From positions 2,170,001-2,234,000 of the forward strand of contig CP060234.1 of NCBI GenBank assembly GCA_023898685.1: a stretch of DNA of 64,000 nt. The letters run 5' to 3'. Each line of letters opens with the position of its first letter. Positions within the stretch are counted from its first letter, which is position 1. Below the pieces are notes generated by a model. The model searched no databases. It was given only the letters and a program-made list of their open reading frames with translations, and was not told the DNA's origin. Below, one piece after another: positions 1-7,358 of the stretch. Both the position numbers and the translations under genes were made by a program. The DNA comes from Phycisphaeraceae bacterium. Its GTDB lineage: Bacteria; Planctomycetota; Phycisphaerae; Phycisphaerales; UBA1924.

Positions 1-51
1 CTCGCGGCGGGCAAGAGGTACGCTCTGCCCGGCTACCTCCGAGGCCCAGCT

Positions 52-612
52 ATGGATCCGATCAAGTACAAGACGCGCAAGCGGCACGAATCGCCCAACC
101 ACGCCCGGATGCTGAACTTCGCGTGCTACCGCAATCGCCCCTTTCTGCGCTCGGATCGCGCCTGCCGTTGGATGATCGACGCCATCAGCAGGGCGAGGCA
201 GGCGCATCAATTCCGCCTGTGGGCGTTCGTCATCATGCCAGATCATGTGCACCTGCTGATATGGCCGCGGGGCACGGTGCCGCCGATCATGCAGGCCATC
301 AAACAGTCCGTTTCTCGCCGGGCGGTGAGCTGGACACGCAAGCACGCGCCCGAGTACCTCAATCGACTCGCAGTGACGGGGCCGAACGGGAAGGTGTCAT
401 ATCGGTTCTGGCAGCGGGGTGGTGGCTACGACCGCAATCTGTGGGAGTCCGTGCATATCTGGGAGGCCATCGACTACATCCACATGAACCCCGTAAAGGC
501 GGGTCTCTGCGATGGCCCGTGGGACTGGCCCTGGTCGAGCGCCGTGGGCTTCCAGGAGCGGGGCGCGGGACCCGTGGATCTTGATCTGGAGACGATTCCA
601 CCACGTCCCTGA
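52..612 (+). CDS. REP-associated tyrosine transposase (RAYT, Y1_Tnp family)
   Basis: Single-strand HUH endonuclease of the IS200/TnpA_REP type, expected to nick and move palindromic REP sequences. The 186-residue length is normal for the family. The HUH metal motif is His65-x-His67 in MPDHVHLL. The likely nucleophile is Tyr126 in GGYDRN. The family end signature NPVKAGL followed by WPWSSA lies at about residues 147-165. The ATG at 52 is the first in frame. No partner gene or IS ends are visible, which is normal for RAYTs, which are usually single-copy residents. An inverted pair of REP-like hairpins lies immediately downstream at 659-750 and is the probable substrate. The upstream flank is cut by the window edge. 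Confidence 0.93.
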   Translation: MDPIKYKTRKRHESPNHARMLNFACYRNRPFLRSDRACRWMIDAISRARQAHQFRLWAFVIMPDHVHLLIWPRGTVPPIMQAIKQSVSRRAVSWTRKHAPEYLNRLAVTGPNGKVSYRFWQRGGGYDRNLWESVHIWEAIDYIHMNPVKAGLCDGPWDWPWSSAVGFQERGAGPVDLDLETIPPRP

Positions 613-658
613 GCGCGCCCGACCAGCATCGCCGCAGGTGAGGCAAGCTATTCGGGGA

Positions 659-750
659 CATGCCCAAGCTTCGCTTGAGCATGCCACCCAACGCACAAGA
701 GCTGACCACAAAGAGCTCGGGTGGCATGTCAAGCGCAGCTCGGCCATGGG
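659..750. repeat. Inverted pair of REP-like hairpins (REPIN) beside the RAYT
   Basis: Two copies of a REP-like unit face each other. Read on the minus strand from 689 to 659, the first starts GGGTGGCATGCTCAAGC and closes into a hairpin (stems 659-669 and 673-683, one mismatch, 3-nt loop). The second reads on the plus strand from 719 to 750, starts GGGTGGCATGTCAAGC, and is more degenerate. The invariant 10-mer GGGTGGCATG heads both. Two inverted REPs about 30 nt apart is the REPIN arrangement, and being next to a RAYT gene is typical. The rest of 613-843 holds nothing recognisable. Confidence 0.75.
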
Positions 751-843
751 TTTGCGCACGAGCATTCCCAAGCCTTACTTGAGGACGCCGCCCGCTGCCA
801 CCTCCGAACTTCGCAGAAGCAACTGCACATCGCTCGGCTGCGG

Positions 844-1200
844 TCATCCGGAGCGCTGGATCGGCTCCCCGCACTCCGGGCAACGATCAGCTTGAAGCCC
901 CGCGAGTGAGTAGCCGCAGCGAATGCAGACACCGGTCGGCTTGGCCTTGCTGACAGTCCCCGGTAGGCGCCCGGTCACGGCGAGGTACATGACGACAAGC
1001 CAAGCGATCGGGAGGGCGCCGCAGAAGTAGATGTCGAGGTCATACCCCATGAACTCGGTGAGGCCGCTGCCGTTCTCCGGGAGCACGTGGAGTGAGGCAA
1101 TGAAGCCGTAGAGCAGTTGTGTGAGCAGCAGATAGAGCGGAACAGTTCCAACGATCCAGAGCATGACGACATTGCCGTTGAGCGGACGTTTGTCATGCAA
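844..1200 (-). CDS. Small membrane protein with C-terminal zinc ribbon
   Basis: A 118-residue protein of unknown function. Two hydrophobic segments (about residues 12-35 and 55-78) are followed by a C-terminal zinc ribbon at about 91-114: CIRCGYSL, then CPECGEPI (CxxC...CxxC). The same CxxCGYxLxGL ribbon is found at the N-terminus of the membrane protein at 6119. The chosen start is a TTG at 1198-1200, because a strong GGAGGG lies 8 nt upstream. It overlaps the end of aroC by 8 nt, so the two are probably translationally coupled. A later in-frame Met13 would start inside the first membrane segment. I cannot assign a function. Confidence 0.72.
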   Translation of the reverse strand: MHDKRPLNGNVVMLWIVGTVPLYLLLTQLLYGFIASLHVLPENGSGLTEFMGYDLDIYFCGALPIAWLVVMYLAVTGRLPGTVSKAKPTGVCIRCGYSLAGLQADRCPECGEPIQRSG

Positions 1201-2404
1201 GGCGCATTCCCTCCGGCGGCTGCAACGGCAGCGCCCTCGCCAGATCCATGTACCGCTCGAAGTTCAGCCGCAGCTCGGTCATCGAGTCGCCCCCGAACTT
1301 GTCGACGAAGCACCTCGCCACCTCGAAAGCCACCACGTTCTCCATCACCACGCTCGCGGCCGAGACCGCGCACACGTCCGACCGCTCGTACTGGCTGTGC
1401 TCCGCCTGCTTGGTATTCAGGTCGACGCTGGGCAGGCCCTTGAGCAGGGTCGAGATGGGCTTCATCGTCCCCGTCACGACCACCGGCATGCCGTTGGTCA
1501 TCCCACCCTCGGTGCCGCCCGCGTTGTTGGTGGGGCGGGTGAACCCAAGGCAGGGTGTGCCGAGCTTGGAGCGGTCATAGAGGATTGGGTCGTGCAGGTC
1601 GCCGCCCCGCGTCTCGCCCGCCCGCACGCCCGCGCCGATCTGCACCGCCTTGAATGCCTGGATACCCATCACGGCGTAGGCGATCCGCGCGTCGAGCTTG
1701 CTCGTCCAGTCCATGCTCGACCCGACGCCCGGGGGGCAGCCGAAGATGTGGCACTCGACGTGCCCGCCCACGGTATCCTTGTCTTCCTTCGCCTGTCGTA
1801 TCGCCTGCCGCTGGGCTTCGGTTGCGGGCTCGTCGAGCGTGTAGGTGTCGCTCGCGTCGCGCGCCGCGATCAGGTCCTTCCAGTTCTCTTCGGTGACCAC
1901 CGCCTCCGTGCGCTCGCCCAGGATCTGCCGCACGAACCCGAACACCTCCACCCCGAACGCCTCGCGCAGCAGGCACTTCGCGATCGCCCCCGCCGCGACC
2001 CGGCTCGCCGTCTCCCTCGCGCTCGCCCGCTCGAGCGTCTCGCGGCAGTCGGTCGTCAGCCACTTGACCGACCCGGCCAGATCCGCGTGCCCCGGTCGGG
2101 GGCGCGAGACCGCCGGGGTCCGTTCCAAGTCGTCCAGCCGGCTGTCCTTGTTGGCGATCTTGAGGACCAGCGGGGCGCCGATCGTCTTCCCGAGCCGCAC
2201 GCCGCAGAGGAACTCGACCGCGTCGGTCTCGATTTTCTGCCGCCCGCCCCGCCCGTAGCCTCCCTGTCGGCGGCGGAGCTCGCCGTTGATCAGGTCGAGG
2301 TCGAGCGTCAGCCCGGCCGGCAGCCCCGTGATCGTGGTCACGAGGGCGGGGCCGTGGCTCTCGCCGGCGGTCTGGTAGTCGAGTTTGGGCTGGAACGCGG
2401 GCAT
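1193..2404 (-). CDS. aroC: Chorismate synthase
   Basis: Converts 5-enolpyruvylshikimate-3-phosphate to chorismate using reduced FMN, the last common step of aromatic amino acid synthesis. The 403-residue length is normal for the longer bacterial form. The N-terminus contains the family start GESHGPAL at about residues 15-22, then RRQGGYGRGGR at about 45-55. Further in are GxRAGETRGG-type and NAGGTEGG segments characteristic of the FMN/substrate site, and a C-terminal DxNTKQAEHSQYERSD block. The ATG at 2404 has a TAGACT -10-like hexamer 6 nt upstream and no Shine-Dalgarno, suggesting a leaderless mRNA. It is transcribed divergently from cydA. A small zinc-ribbon membrane protein overlaps its 3' end. 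Confidence 0.97.
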   Translation of the reverse strand: MPAFQPKLDYQTAGESHGPALVTTITGLPAGLTLDLDLINGELRRRQGGYGRGGRQKIETDAVEFLCGVRLGKTIGAPLVLKIANKDSRLDDLERTPAVSRPRPGHADLAGSVKWLTTDCRETLERASARETASRVAAGAIAKCLLREAFGVEVFGFVRQILGERTEAVVTEENWKDLIAARDASDTYTLDEPATEAQRQAIRQAKEDKDTVGGHVECHIFGCPPGVGSSMDWTSKLDARIAYAVMGIQAFKAVQIGAGVRAGETRGGDLHDPILYDRSKLGTPCLGFTRPTNNAGGTEGGMTNGMPVVVTGTMKPISTLLKGLPSVDLNTKQAEHSQYERSDVCAVSAASVVMENVVAFEVARCFVDKFGGDSMTELRLNFERYMDLARALPLQPPEGMRLA

Positions 2405-2410
2405 GGTGCG

Positions 2411-2416
2411 AGTCTA
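2411..2416 (-). promoter_or_regulatory. -10 hexamer for leaderless aroC transcript
   Basis: TAGACT on the minus strand, 6 nt before the aroC ATG, with no ribosome-binding site. It belongs to a recurring pattern in this window. Confidence 0.5.
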
Positions 2417-2484
2417 GGAAAGATCGGCCCCCGGCCGAGCGAGGTGAATCCGGCGATCCCCCTCGCGTGGAATTGCTGTGTAGC

Positions 2485-2528
2485 AATACGTATTCTTGCT
2501 ATGGAAGAATAGTCCGGAATGATTCTGG
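2485..2528. promoter_or_regulatory. Overlapping palindromes upstream of cydAB: candidate operator
   Basis: Three dyads are packed into 44 bp in the aroC-cydA divergent spacer. AATACGTATT at 2485-2494 is a perfect 10-bp palindrome. TATTCTT and AAGAATA (2491-2497 and 2505-2511) form a perfect inverted repeat with a 7-nt spacer. CCGGAAT-G-ATTCTGG at 2514-2528 has one mismatch. The stretch is AT-richer than its surroundings and lies 23-66 nt before the cydA start. A redox- or NO-responsive regulator would be logical for a bd oxidase, but no regulator gene is adjacent and the site matches no consensus I can name with confidence. Confidence 0.55.
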
Positions 2529-2550
2529 ATTCGCAAGAGAAGGGTCTCTC

Positions 2551-4023
2551 GTGGACATCGAACTGCTCAGCCGACTCCAGTTCGCCGGCACTGTCATGTT
2601 CCACTACCTCTTCCCGCCCCTGACCATCGGGCTGGGGCTGGTGATGGTGATCATCGAGGGGGCCTGGCTCCGCACGGGTGACGTCACCTGGAGGCACGCC
2701 GCGAGGTTCTGGACGCGGGTCTTCGCCCTCAACTTCGCGCTGGGGGTCGCGACCGGCATCGTCATGGAGTTCGAGTTCGGCACGAACTGGGCCGCCTACT
2801 CGCGGTTCGTGGGCGACGTGTTCGGCTCCGCCCTCGCGGCCGAGGGCATCTTCGCGTTCTTCCTCGAATCGGGCTTCCTCGCGGTGCTCGTCTTCGGGTG
2901 GGATCGCGTCGGGCGGAAGATGCACTTCTTCAGCACGCTCATGGTCTTCCTGGGCTCGTGCTTCAGCGCGGTCTGGATCGTCGTCGCCAACTCATGGCAG
3001 CAGACGCCCGCGGGCTACCACATCGTCGAGCGCGTCGTCAACGGCGTGACGACCTACCGGGCGGAGGTCACCGACTTCTGGGCGCTCGTGTTCAACCCGT
3101 CGACTCTCGACCGCCTCACCCACACACTCATCGGCGCGATGATCCTGGGCGGGCTGTTCGTCTGCTCGGTCAGCGCGTGGTACCTGCTGCGGGGCCGGCA
3201 CGAGCAGTTCGCCAGGCGCTGCTTCTCGATCGGCGTCGTGGTCGCGGCGGTCTTCAGTCTCGCCGCCCTGGTCAGCGGGCATGAGCAGGCGTCGAAGGTC
3301 TCGCACACCCAGCCCGCCAAGCTCGCCGCGTTCGAGGGTCACTTCGTGACGGGCCCCGCCGACCTCTACCTCTGTGGACGGCCCGACGCCGACGCCCAGA
3401 CCGTTCGCTACGGCCTCGCGATCCCGGGCGGGCTGAGCTTCCTGGTGCACTGGGACTTCGACGCGCCCGTCACGGGCCTCGATGCCTTTAAGCCCGAGGA
3501 CCGTCCGCCGCTGGTGATCCCGTTCCAGACCTACCACCTCATGGTCGCACTCGGGATGATGTTCATCGGCGTGACCTGGTTCACGCTCCCGTTCCTGAGG
3601 AGCGGGCGAGCATTCAGGATGCGGTGGCTGCTCTGGATCTACGTGCTCATGGTCCTGGGCGGATTTGCCGCCAACCAGTCGGGGTGGGTCGCCGCGGAGG
3701 TCGGGCGGCAGCCCTGGATCGTCTACCCCAGCGTGCAGGACGGGGTCGCGATGCGGGGCCTGCGCACCGCCGACGCGCTGAGCGAGACCGTCACCGCCGA
3801 CCAGGTCGGCTGGTCGATCGCGATGTTCGGGCTGATCTACCTGCTGCTGTTCTGCGTCTGGATCTACGTGCTCAACGAGAAGATCCGCCACGGCCCCGAT
3901 GAATCGGAACCCCAGGACGAGCCGGGACCCGAAGAGGGCAAGAAGTGGGATCTGCTCGGCGCCGCGGCCGCGCTTGCCGGCAGGAGCCGATCGCTGCTCG
4001 GCGGCGAGAAGGGGGGCGTGTGA
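2551..4023 (+). CDS. cydA: Cytochrome bd ubiquinol oxidase subunit I
   Basis: Quinol oxidase subunit carrying haems b558, b595 and d; reduces oxygen with high affinity in the cytoplasmic membrane. The GTG at 2551 is chosen because it gives the canonical N-terminus (MDIELLSRLQFAGTVMFHY) and follows AGAAGGG at suitable spacing; the frame is open upstream but has no family similarity. His18 in FHYLFPP and His191 in HTLIGAM match the haem ligands. QPAKLAAFE (Lys257, Glu262) and GRQPW match the quinol-binding Q-loop motifs. At 490 residues, with a short Q-loop, it looks like the short-Q-loop/CIO-like class. It overlaps cydB by one nucleotide (TGATG). Confidence 0.96.
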   Translation: MDIELLSRLQFAGTVMFHYLFPPLTIGLGLVMVIIEGAWLRTGDVTWRHAARFWTRVFALNFALGVATGIVMEFEFGTNWAAYSRFVGDVFGSALAAEGIFAFFLESGFLAVLVFGWDRVGRKMHFFSTLMVFLGSCFSAVWIVVANSWQQTPAGYHIVERVVNGVTTYRAEVTDFWALVFNPSTLDRLTHTLIGAMILGGLFVCSVSAWYLLRGRHEQFARRCFSIGVVVAAVFSLAALVSGHEQASKVSHTQPAKLAAFEGHFVTGPADLYLCGRPDADAQTVRYGLAIPGGLSFLVHWDFDAPVTGLDAFKPEDRPPLVIPFQTYHLMVALGMMFIGVTWFTLPFLRSGRAFRMRWLLWIYVLMVLGGFAANQSGWVAAEVGRQPWIVYPSVQDGVAMRGLRTADALSETVTADQVGWSIAMFGLIYLLLFCVWIYVLNEKIRHGPDESEPQDEPGPEEGKKWDLLGAAAALAGRSRSLLGGEKGGV

Positions 4024-5051
4024 TGATCAGCCACGATGCGCTCAGCCTGATCTGGTTCGCGCTGCTGGGCGTGCTGCTCATCGGCTACACGATCCTCGAC
4101 GGGTTCGACCTGGGCGTGGGCATCCTCCACCCGATCGCCCGCACCGACGAGGACCGCCGGATCATGATGAACTCGATCGGCCCGATTTGGGACGGCAACG
4201 AGGTCTGGCTCGTCACGTTCGGCGGGGCCCTCTTCGCCGCCTTCCCCGACGCTTATGCGACGATCTTCAGCGGGTTCTACATCGCGTTCATGCTCCTGCT
4301 GCTGGCGCTGATCTGCCGGGCGGTGAGCCTCGAGTTCCGCTCCAAGGTCACCAGCAGGCTCTGGCGGGGCGTGTGGGACACGGGCTTCTTCGCCTCGAGC
4401 TTCCTCGCGGCGTTCCTGTTCGGCGTGGCGGGGGGCAACGTGATGCTGGGCCTGCCGGTCGACGCGGAGTACGTCGTGCATCAGTCGGTATTCCAGCAAC
4501 TCTCGCCCTACCCGCTGGCGGTGGGGGGGCTCACCGTGCTGCTGTTCGCGATGCACGGGGCGATCTTCCTCTACCTCAAAACCGAGGGCGATCTCCAGCA
4601 GCGGGTCGAACGCTGGATCTGGCGCGCGTTCGGCTTCTTCCTTATCGCCTACATCCTCATCACGATGTTCACGCTCGTCGCGGTGCCGAGGGCGACGACC
4701 AACTTCAAGGAACACCCCTGGCTTTGGATCGTCCCGGTGCTCAACGTGCTCGCGATCGCCAACATCCCTCGAGCGATGCACCTGCGGCGTCCGGGCTACG
4801 CGTTCCTGAGCTCATGTGCGACGATCGCGGCCCTCGCCCTGCTGCTGGGCGTGGCGCTGTTCCCCAACCTCGTGCCATCCTCGATCGATCCGGAGCACAG
4901 CCTGACGGTGTTCAATGCCCGCTCGAGCGAAAAGACGCTGAAGATCATGCTCACCATCGCCGTGATCGGAATGCCTTGCGTGCTGGCGTACACCACGGTG
5001 ATCTACTGGGTGTTCCGGGGGAAGGTGAAGCTGGATCACGCGAGCTATTGA
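4023..5051 (+). CDS. cydB: Cytochrome bd ubiquinol oxidase subunit II
   Basis: Second membrane subunit of the bd oxidase, needed for assembly and proton access. It has 342 residues with about eight to nine hydrophobic segments. Family blocks are visible near the N-terminus: GFDLGVGIL at about residues 25-33, and WDGNEVWLVTFGGALFAAFP at about 56-75. The ATG at 4023 shares its A with the cydA stop (TGATG), so translation is coupled. No cydX-like short ORF and no cydCD genes follow; the next gene is purQ, about 200 bp downstream, so cydAB is a two-gene operon here. Confidence 0.95.
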   Translation: MISHDALSLIWFALLGVLLIGYTILDGFDLGVGILHPIARTDEDRRIMMNSIGPIWDGNEVWLVTFGGALFAAFPDAYATIFSGFYIAFMLLLLALICRAVSLEFRSKVTSRLWRGVWDTGFFASSFLAAFLFGVAGGNVMLGLPVDAEYVVHQSVFQQLSPYPLAVGGLTVLLFAMHGAIFLYLKTEGDLQQRVERWIWRAFGFFLIAYILITMFTLVAVPRATTNFKEHPWLWIVPVLNVLAIANIPRAMHLRRPGYAFLSSCATIAALALLLGVALFPNLVPSSIDPEHSLTVFNARSSEKTLKIMLTIAVIGMPCVLAYTTVIYWVFRGKVKLDHASY

Positions 5052-5257
5052 TATGAGCACGCGGGACTCCCCGGGCGGAGTATGTTCTTCACGCAGAGGT
5101 CGCGAAAGCCTCAGAGAAAGAAACCGGACTCGGAGAGTTCGGTGGGAGAACGGTCGCAGAGCGGGAAGGAGGCGTGAGCGCCGGCAGGGGCGGCCGATGC
5201 CGGCATGGGCTTTGCCGTGTGTGGCCTGTGCGGTGACTGTCGCTCCTATCCTTTCTT
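5052..5257. other. Spacer between cydB and purQ with a degenerate repeat
   Basis: No gene is visible. Around 5087-5120 the text CTTCACGCAGAGG followed by a CTCAGAGAAAG-like block resembles a degenerate relative of the hairpin elements at 9073 and 37322, which carry CACCACAGAGGCACAGAG. The resemblance is partial. Confidence 0.3.
5247..5252 (+). promoter_or_regulatory. -10 hexamer for leaderless purQ transcript
   Basis: TATCCT lies 5 nt before the purQ ATG, and no Shine-Dalgarno is present in the pyrimidine-rich gap. Confidence 0.45.
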
Positions 5258-6073
5258 ATGCCCGAGCACGACGACCCACGCGCCCTTGTCCTCCGCACCG
5301 CGGGGACCAACTGCGACGGCGAGCTGGTGCGGGCGTTCACGCTCGCGGGCTGCGTCGTGGATCTTGTTCATGTCGACCGCCTCGTGGCCGACCCGGCCCC
5401 GATCGACCGGGCCGACGTGATCGGCTTCCCGGGCGGGTTCAGCTATGGGGACGACATCGCGTCGGGGCGCATTCTCGCCGCCCGGCTGCGCGAGCAGCTC
5501 TGGCCGAGCCTGCGGGGCGCGGCGGAGCGGGGCTGCCCGATGATCGGGGTTTGCAACGGGTTCCAGGTGCTCGTGCAGGTGGGGCTGCTGCCCGGTCCGG
5601 CGGATGGGGAATGGCCTGCGGACCGGTCGCCCGAGCCGACGGTCGCCCTCGCCGAGAATGAGGGGGGGCGGTTCATCGACCGTTGGGTGGGTGTCGAGCC
5701 GGTGGGCGACCGTTGCATCTGGACGCGTGAGCTGGCGGGGAGGTTCGGGCGTGAGACGATGATGCTCCCGATCGCCCACGGCGAGGGTCGGTTCGTCGCG
5801 AAGGACGGGGCAACGCTCGCGGCTCTCGAATCGGGCGGGCACATCGCGCTGCGGTACACCGAGGCCGTCAACGGGTCGCAGGGTGACATCGCCGGTATTT
5901 GTGACGCGTCTGGCCGGATCTTCGGGCTCATGCCGCACCCCGAGCGCTATCTCGACTGGACCCGCCACCCGGCGTGGACGAGGCTGGATGCGGGCGTGCG
6001 CACGGGGCCGACCCCGGGCCGGCTGCTGTTTGAGGCGGCGGTGGGGGCGGTGCGGGCGCTGGCGTCGGCCTGA
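5258..6073 (+). CDS. purQ: Phosphoribosylformylglycinamidine synthase, glutaminase subunit
   Basis: Class I glutamine amidotransferase that supplies ammonia for FGAM synthesis in purine biosynthesis. At 271 residues it is slightly longer than the usual 220-260. It starts with the typical ALVLRTAGTNCDGEL, then FPGGFSYGDD. Cys99 in GVCNGFQVL is the nucleophile, and His227 and Glu229 in MPHPERY complete the triad. Neither purL nor purS is in the window, so the complex is encoded at dispersed sites. The ATG is preceded by a -10-like hexamer at leaderless distance rather than by a Shine-Dalgarno. Confidence 0.95.
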   Translation: MPEHDDPRALVLRTAGTNCDGELVRAFTLAGCVVDLVHVDRLVADPAPIDRADVIGFPGGFSYGDDIASGRILAARLREQLWPSLRGAAERGCPMIGVCNGFQVLVQVGLLPGPADGEWPADRSPEPTVALAENEGGRFIDRWVGVEPVGDRCIWTRELAGRFGRETMMLPIAHGEGRFVAKDGATLAALESGGHIALRYTEAVNGSQGDIAGICDASGRIFGLMPHPERYLDWTRHPAWTRLDAGVRTGPTPGRLLFEAAVGAVRALASA

Positions 6074-6103
6074 CGCTGGTGCCACCGATCCCGACCCCAC
6101 CGG

Positions 6104-6109
6104 TACACT
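6104..6109 (+). promoter_or_regulatory. -10 hexamer just upstream of the gene at 6119
   Basis: TACACT preceded by CGG lies 9 nt before the ATG. No Shine-Dalgarno is seen. Confidence 0.4.
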
Positions 6110-6118
6110 TGGCTGATC

Positions 6119-7267
6119 ATGCCGGTCGACCCCGTGACGACGCCTGCGACGCGGACGCCGGGTGAGGTCATCCTGACCGATCGCCCGTGCTATCGGTGCG
6201 GCTACAACCTGCGGGGGCTCGAGACGGGGGGGCTCTGCCCCGAATGCGGGGCCCCGATCACGGTCCGCAAGAAGTCGGTCCGGTTTGCCGACGGGCTCGT
6301 CGACGCGCCGATGTGGTACATCCAGCTCGTGGCGCTGGCGTCGGTGCTGATGGCGCTGGTCGTCGTCGGGACGATCGCGGGCTTTGTGGCCGCGCTCGTG
6401 GGCGCGGTCCCGGCGTTTGTGATCAACGGCCTGTTCACCATCCTCGCCGGGGTCTGGTTCGCCTCGGCCTGGCTGGTCACCTTCAAGCGCCCGCACGGCG
6501 AGCGCACGCTCAAGGACGTCATCCTCGACAGCCGGCCCATGCAGATCGGCTGCCGCGCGACACAGGGCACGGGGCTCGCGGTCGTCGTGATGATGTGGGC
6601 GTTCTGGGCGAGCGGGTTCGGGGTGTTCGTCTGGCTCGCGGGGTTGCTGATGCTGGGGGTGCTGTTCGGGCTGGTGCCGTTCGGCATCTATCTTTCGTCG
6701 CTGGCCGACTGGAGCGGCGACACGGGTGTGGGCAGCCGTCTGCGCAGCGCGGTGTGGTGCATCGCGGTGTGCGGGACACTGCTGGTGGCGGTTTCCGTAG
6801 TCGAGGTGGTCGGCATCAAGCTGGGGCTGCTGGGCCTCGTCAAGATTCCGCTGTCCATCCTCGTTCTGGTCGGCGTGGGGCTGTTTGGCTGGTCGGTCAT
6901 CCAGCTCGCCATCAGCGCGGTGTGGGCGATCCAGAACTCGCACGAGGCGAACGAACGATCGATCCGCATGGAGGAGAAGCGGCGGGAACGGGCCGCCCGG
7001 GACGCGGCGCGGGCCGAGGTGGCGGCGGCGTCGATCGCGGCGGCCAACGCGGCGCGCGAGGCGGAGATGGATGAGCGGATCCCGGATTCGATCCCGCTGT
7101 CGGGGGGGGGCGAGAAGGCCAAGGAGGGACCCGCGAAGCCGGCGCCCGAGGCGCACGGCATCAAGCACCACAAGAGCGCCGAATTCAAGACGCCGCCTCC
7201 GGAATCCGCCCTGCCGAAGCGGGAGGTCGATCCGTACGAGCTCGAGCCGGACGAGGAGGAGCCTTGA
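6119..7267 (+). CDS. Polytopic membrane protein with N-terminal zinc ribbon and coiled-coil tail
   Basis: A 382-residue protein of unknown function. A zinc ribbon occupies about residues 23-44 (CYRCGYNLRGLE, then CPECGAPI), closely resembling the ribbon at the C-terminus of the protein encoded at 844-1200. About six hydrophobic segments follow between residues 65 and 275. The last hundred residues are charged and Ala/Arg-rich (EEKRRERAARDAARAEVAAA), predicted coiled coil, then a Pro/Glu-rich acidic end. No catalytic motif is visible. The ribbon-plus-membrane architecture recurs at 38335 and 39257, suggesting a lineage-specific family. The start is the ATG at 6119, supported by a -10-like hexamer close upstream. 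Confidence 0.8.
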   Translation: MPVDPVTTPATRTPGEVILTDRPCYRCGYNLRGLETGGLCPECGAPITVRKKSVRFADGLVDAPMWYIQLVALASVLMALVVVGTIAGFVAALVGAVPAFVINGLFTILAGVWFASAWLVTFKRPHGERTLKDVILDSRPMQIGCRATQGTGLAVVVMMWAFWASGFGVFVWLAGLLMLGVLFGLVPFGIYLSSLADWSGDTGVGSRLRSAVWCIAVCGTLLVAVSVVEVVGIKLGLLGLVKIPLSILVLVGVGLFGWSVIQLAISAVWAIQNSHEANERSIRMEEKRRERAARDAARAEVAAASIAAANAAREAEMDERIPDSIPLSGGGEKAKEGPAKPAPEAHGIKHHKSAEFKTPPPESALPKREVDPYELEPDEEEP

Positions 7268-7282
7268 GCGGCGGTGAGCTCC

Positions 7283-7319
7283 CCTTCGCGCCTTTGTGCC
7301 TTTGTGCCTCCGTGCCTTC
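7283..7319. repeat. GGCAC-type short repeat before mnmA
   Basis: On the minus strand the spacer reads as iterations of GAAGGCAC, GGAGGCAC, AAAGGCAC and AAAGGCGC. The same 7-8-nt unit occurs inside mnmA at 7822-7853. Confidence 0.55.
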
Positions 7320-7358
7320 ACCCTCTCTTCCATAGCATCTCTCGTGTCCGGGCCGCCC

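Noticed and set aside
1163..2512. Plus-strand open frame across aroC
   Set aside because: It is antisense to a clearly conserved chorismate synthase and has a His/Arg/Pro-rich composition typical of a shadow frame.
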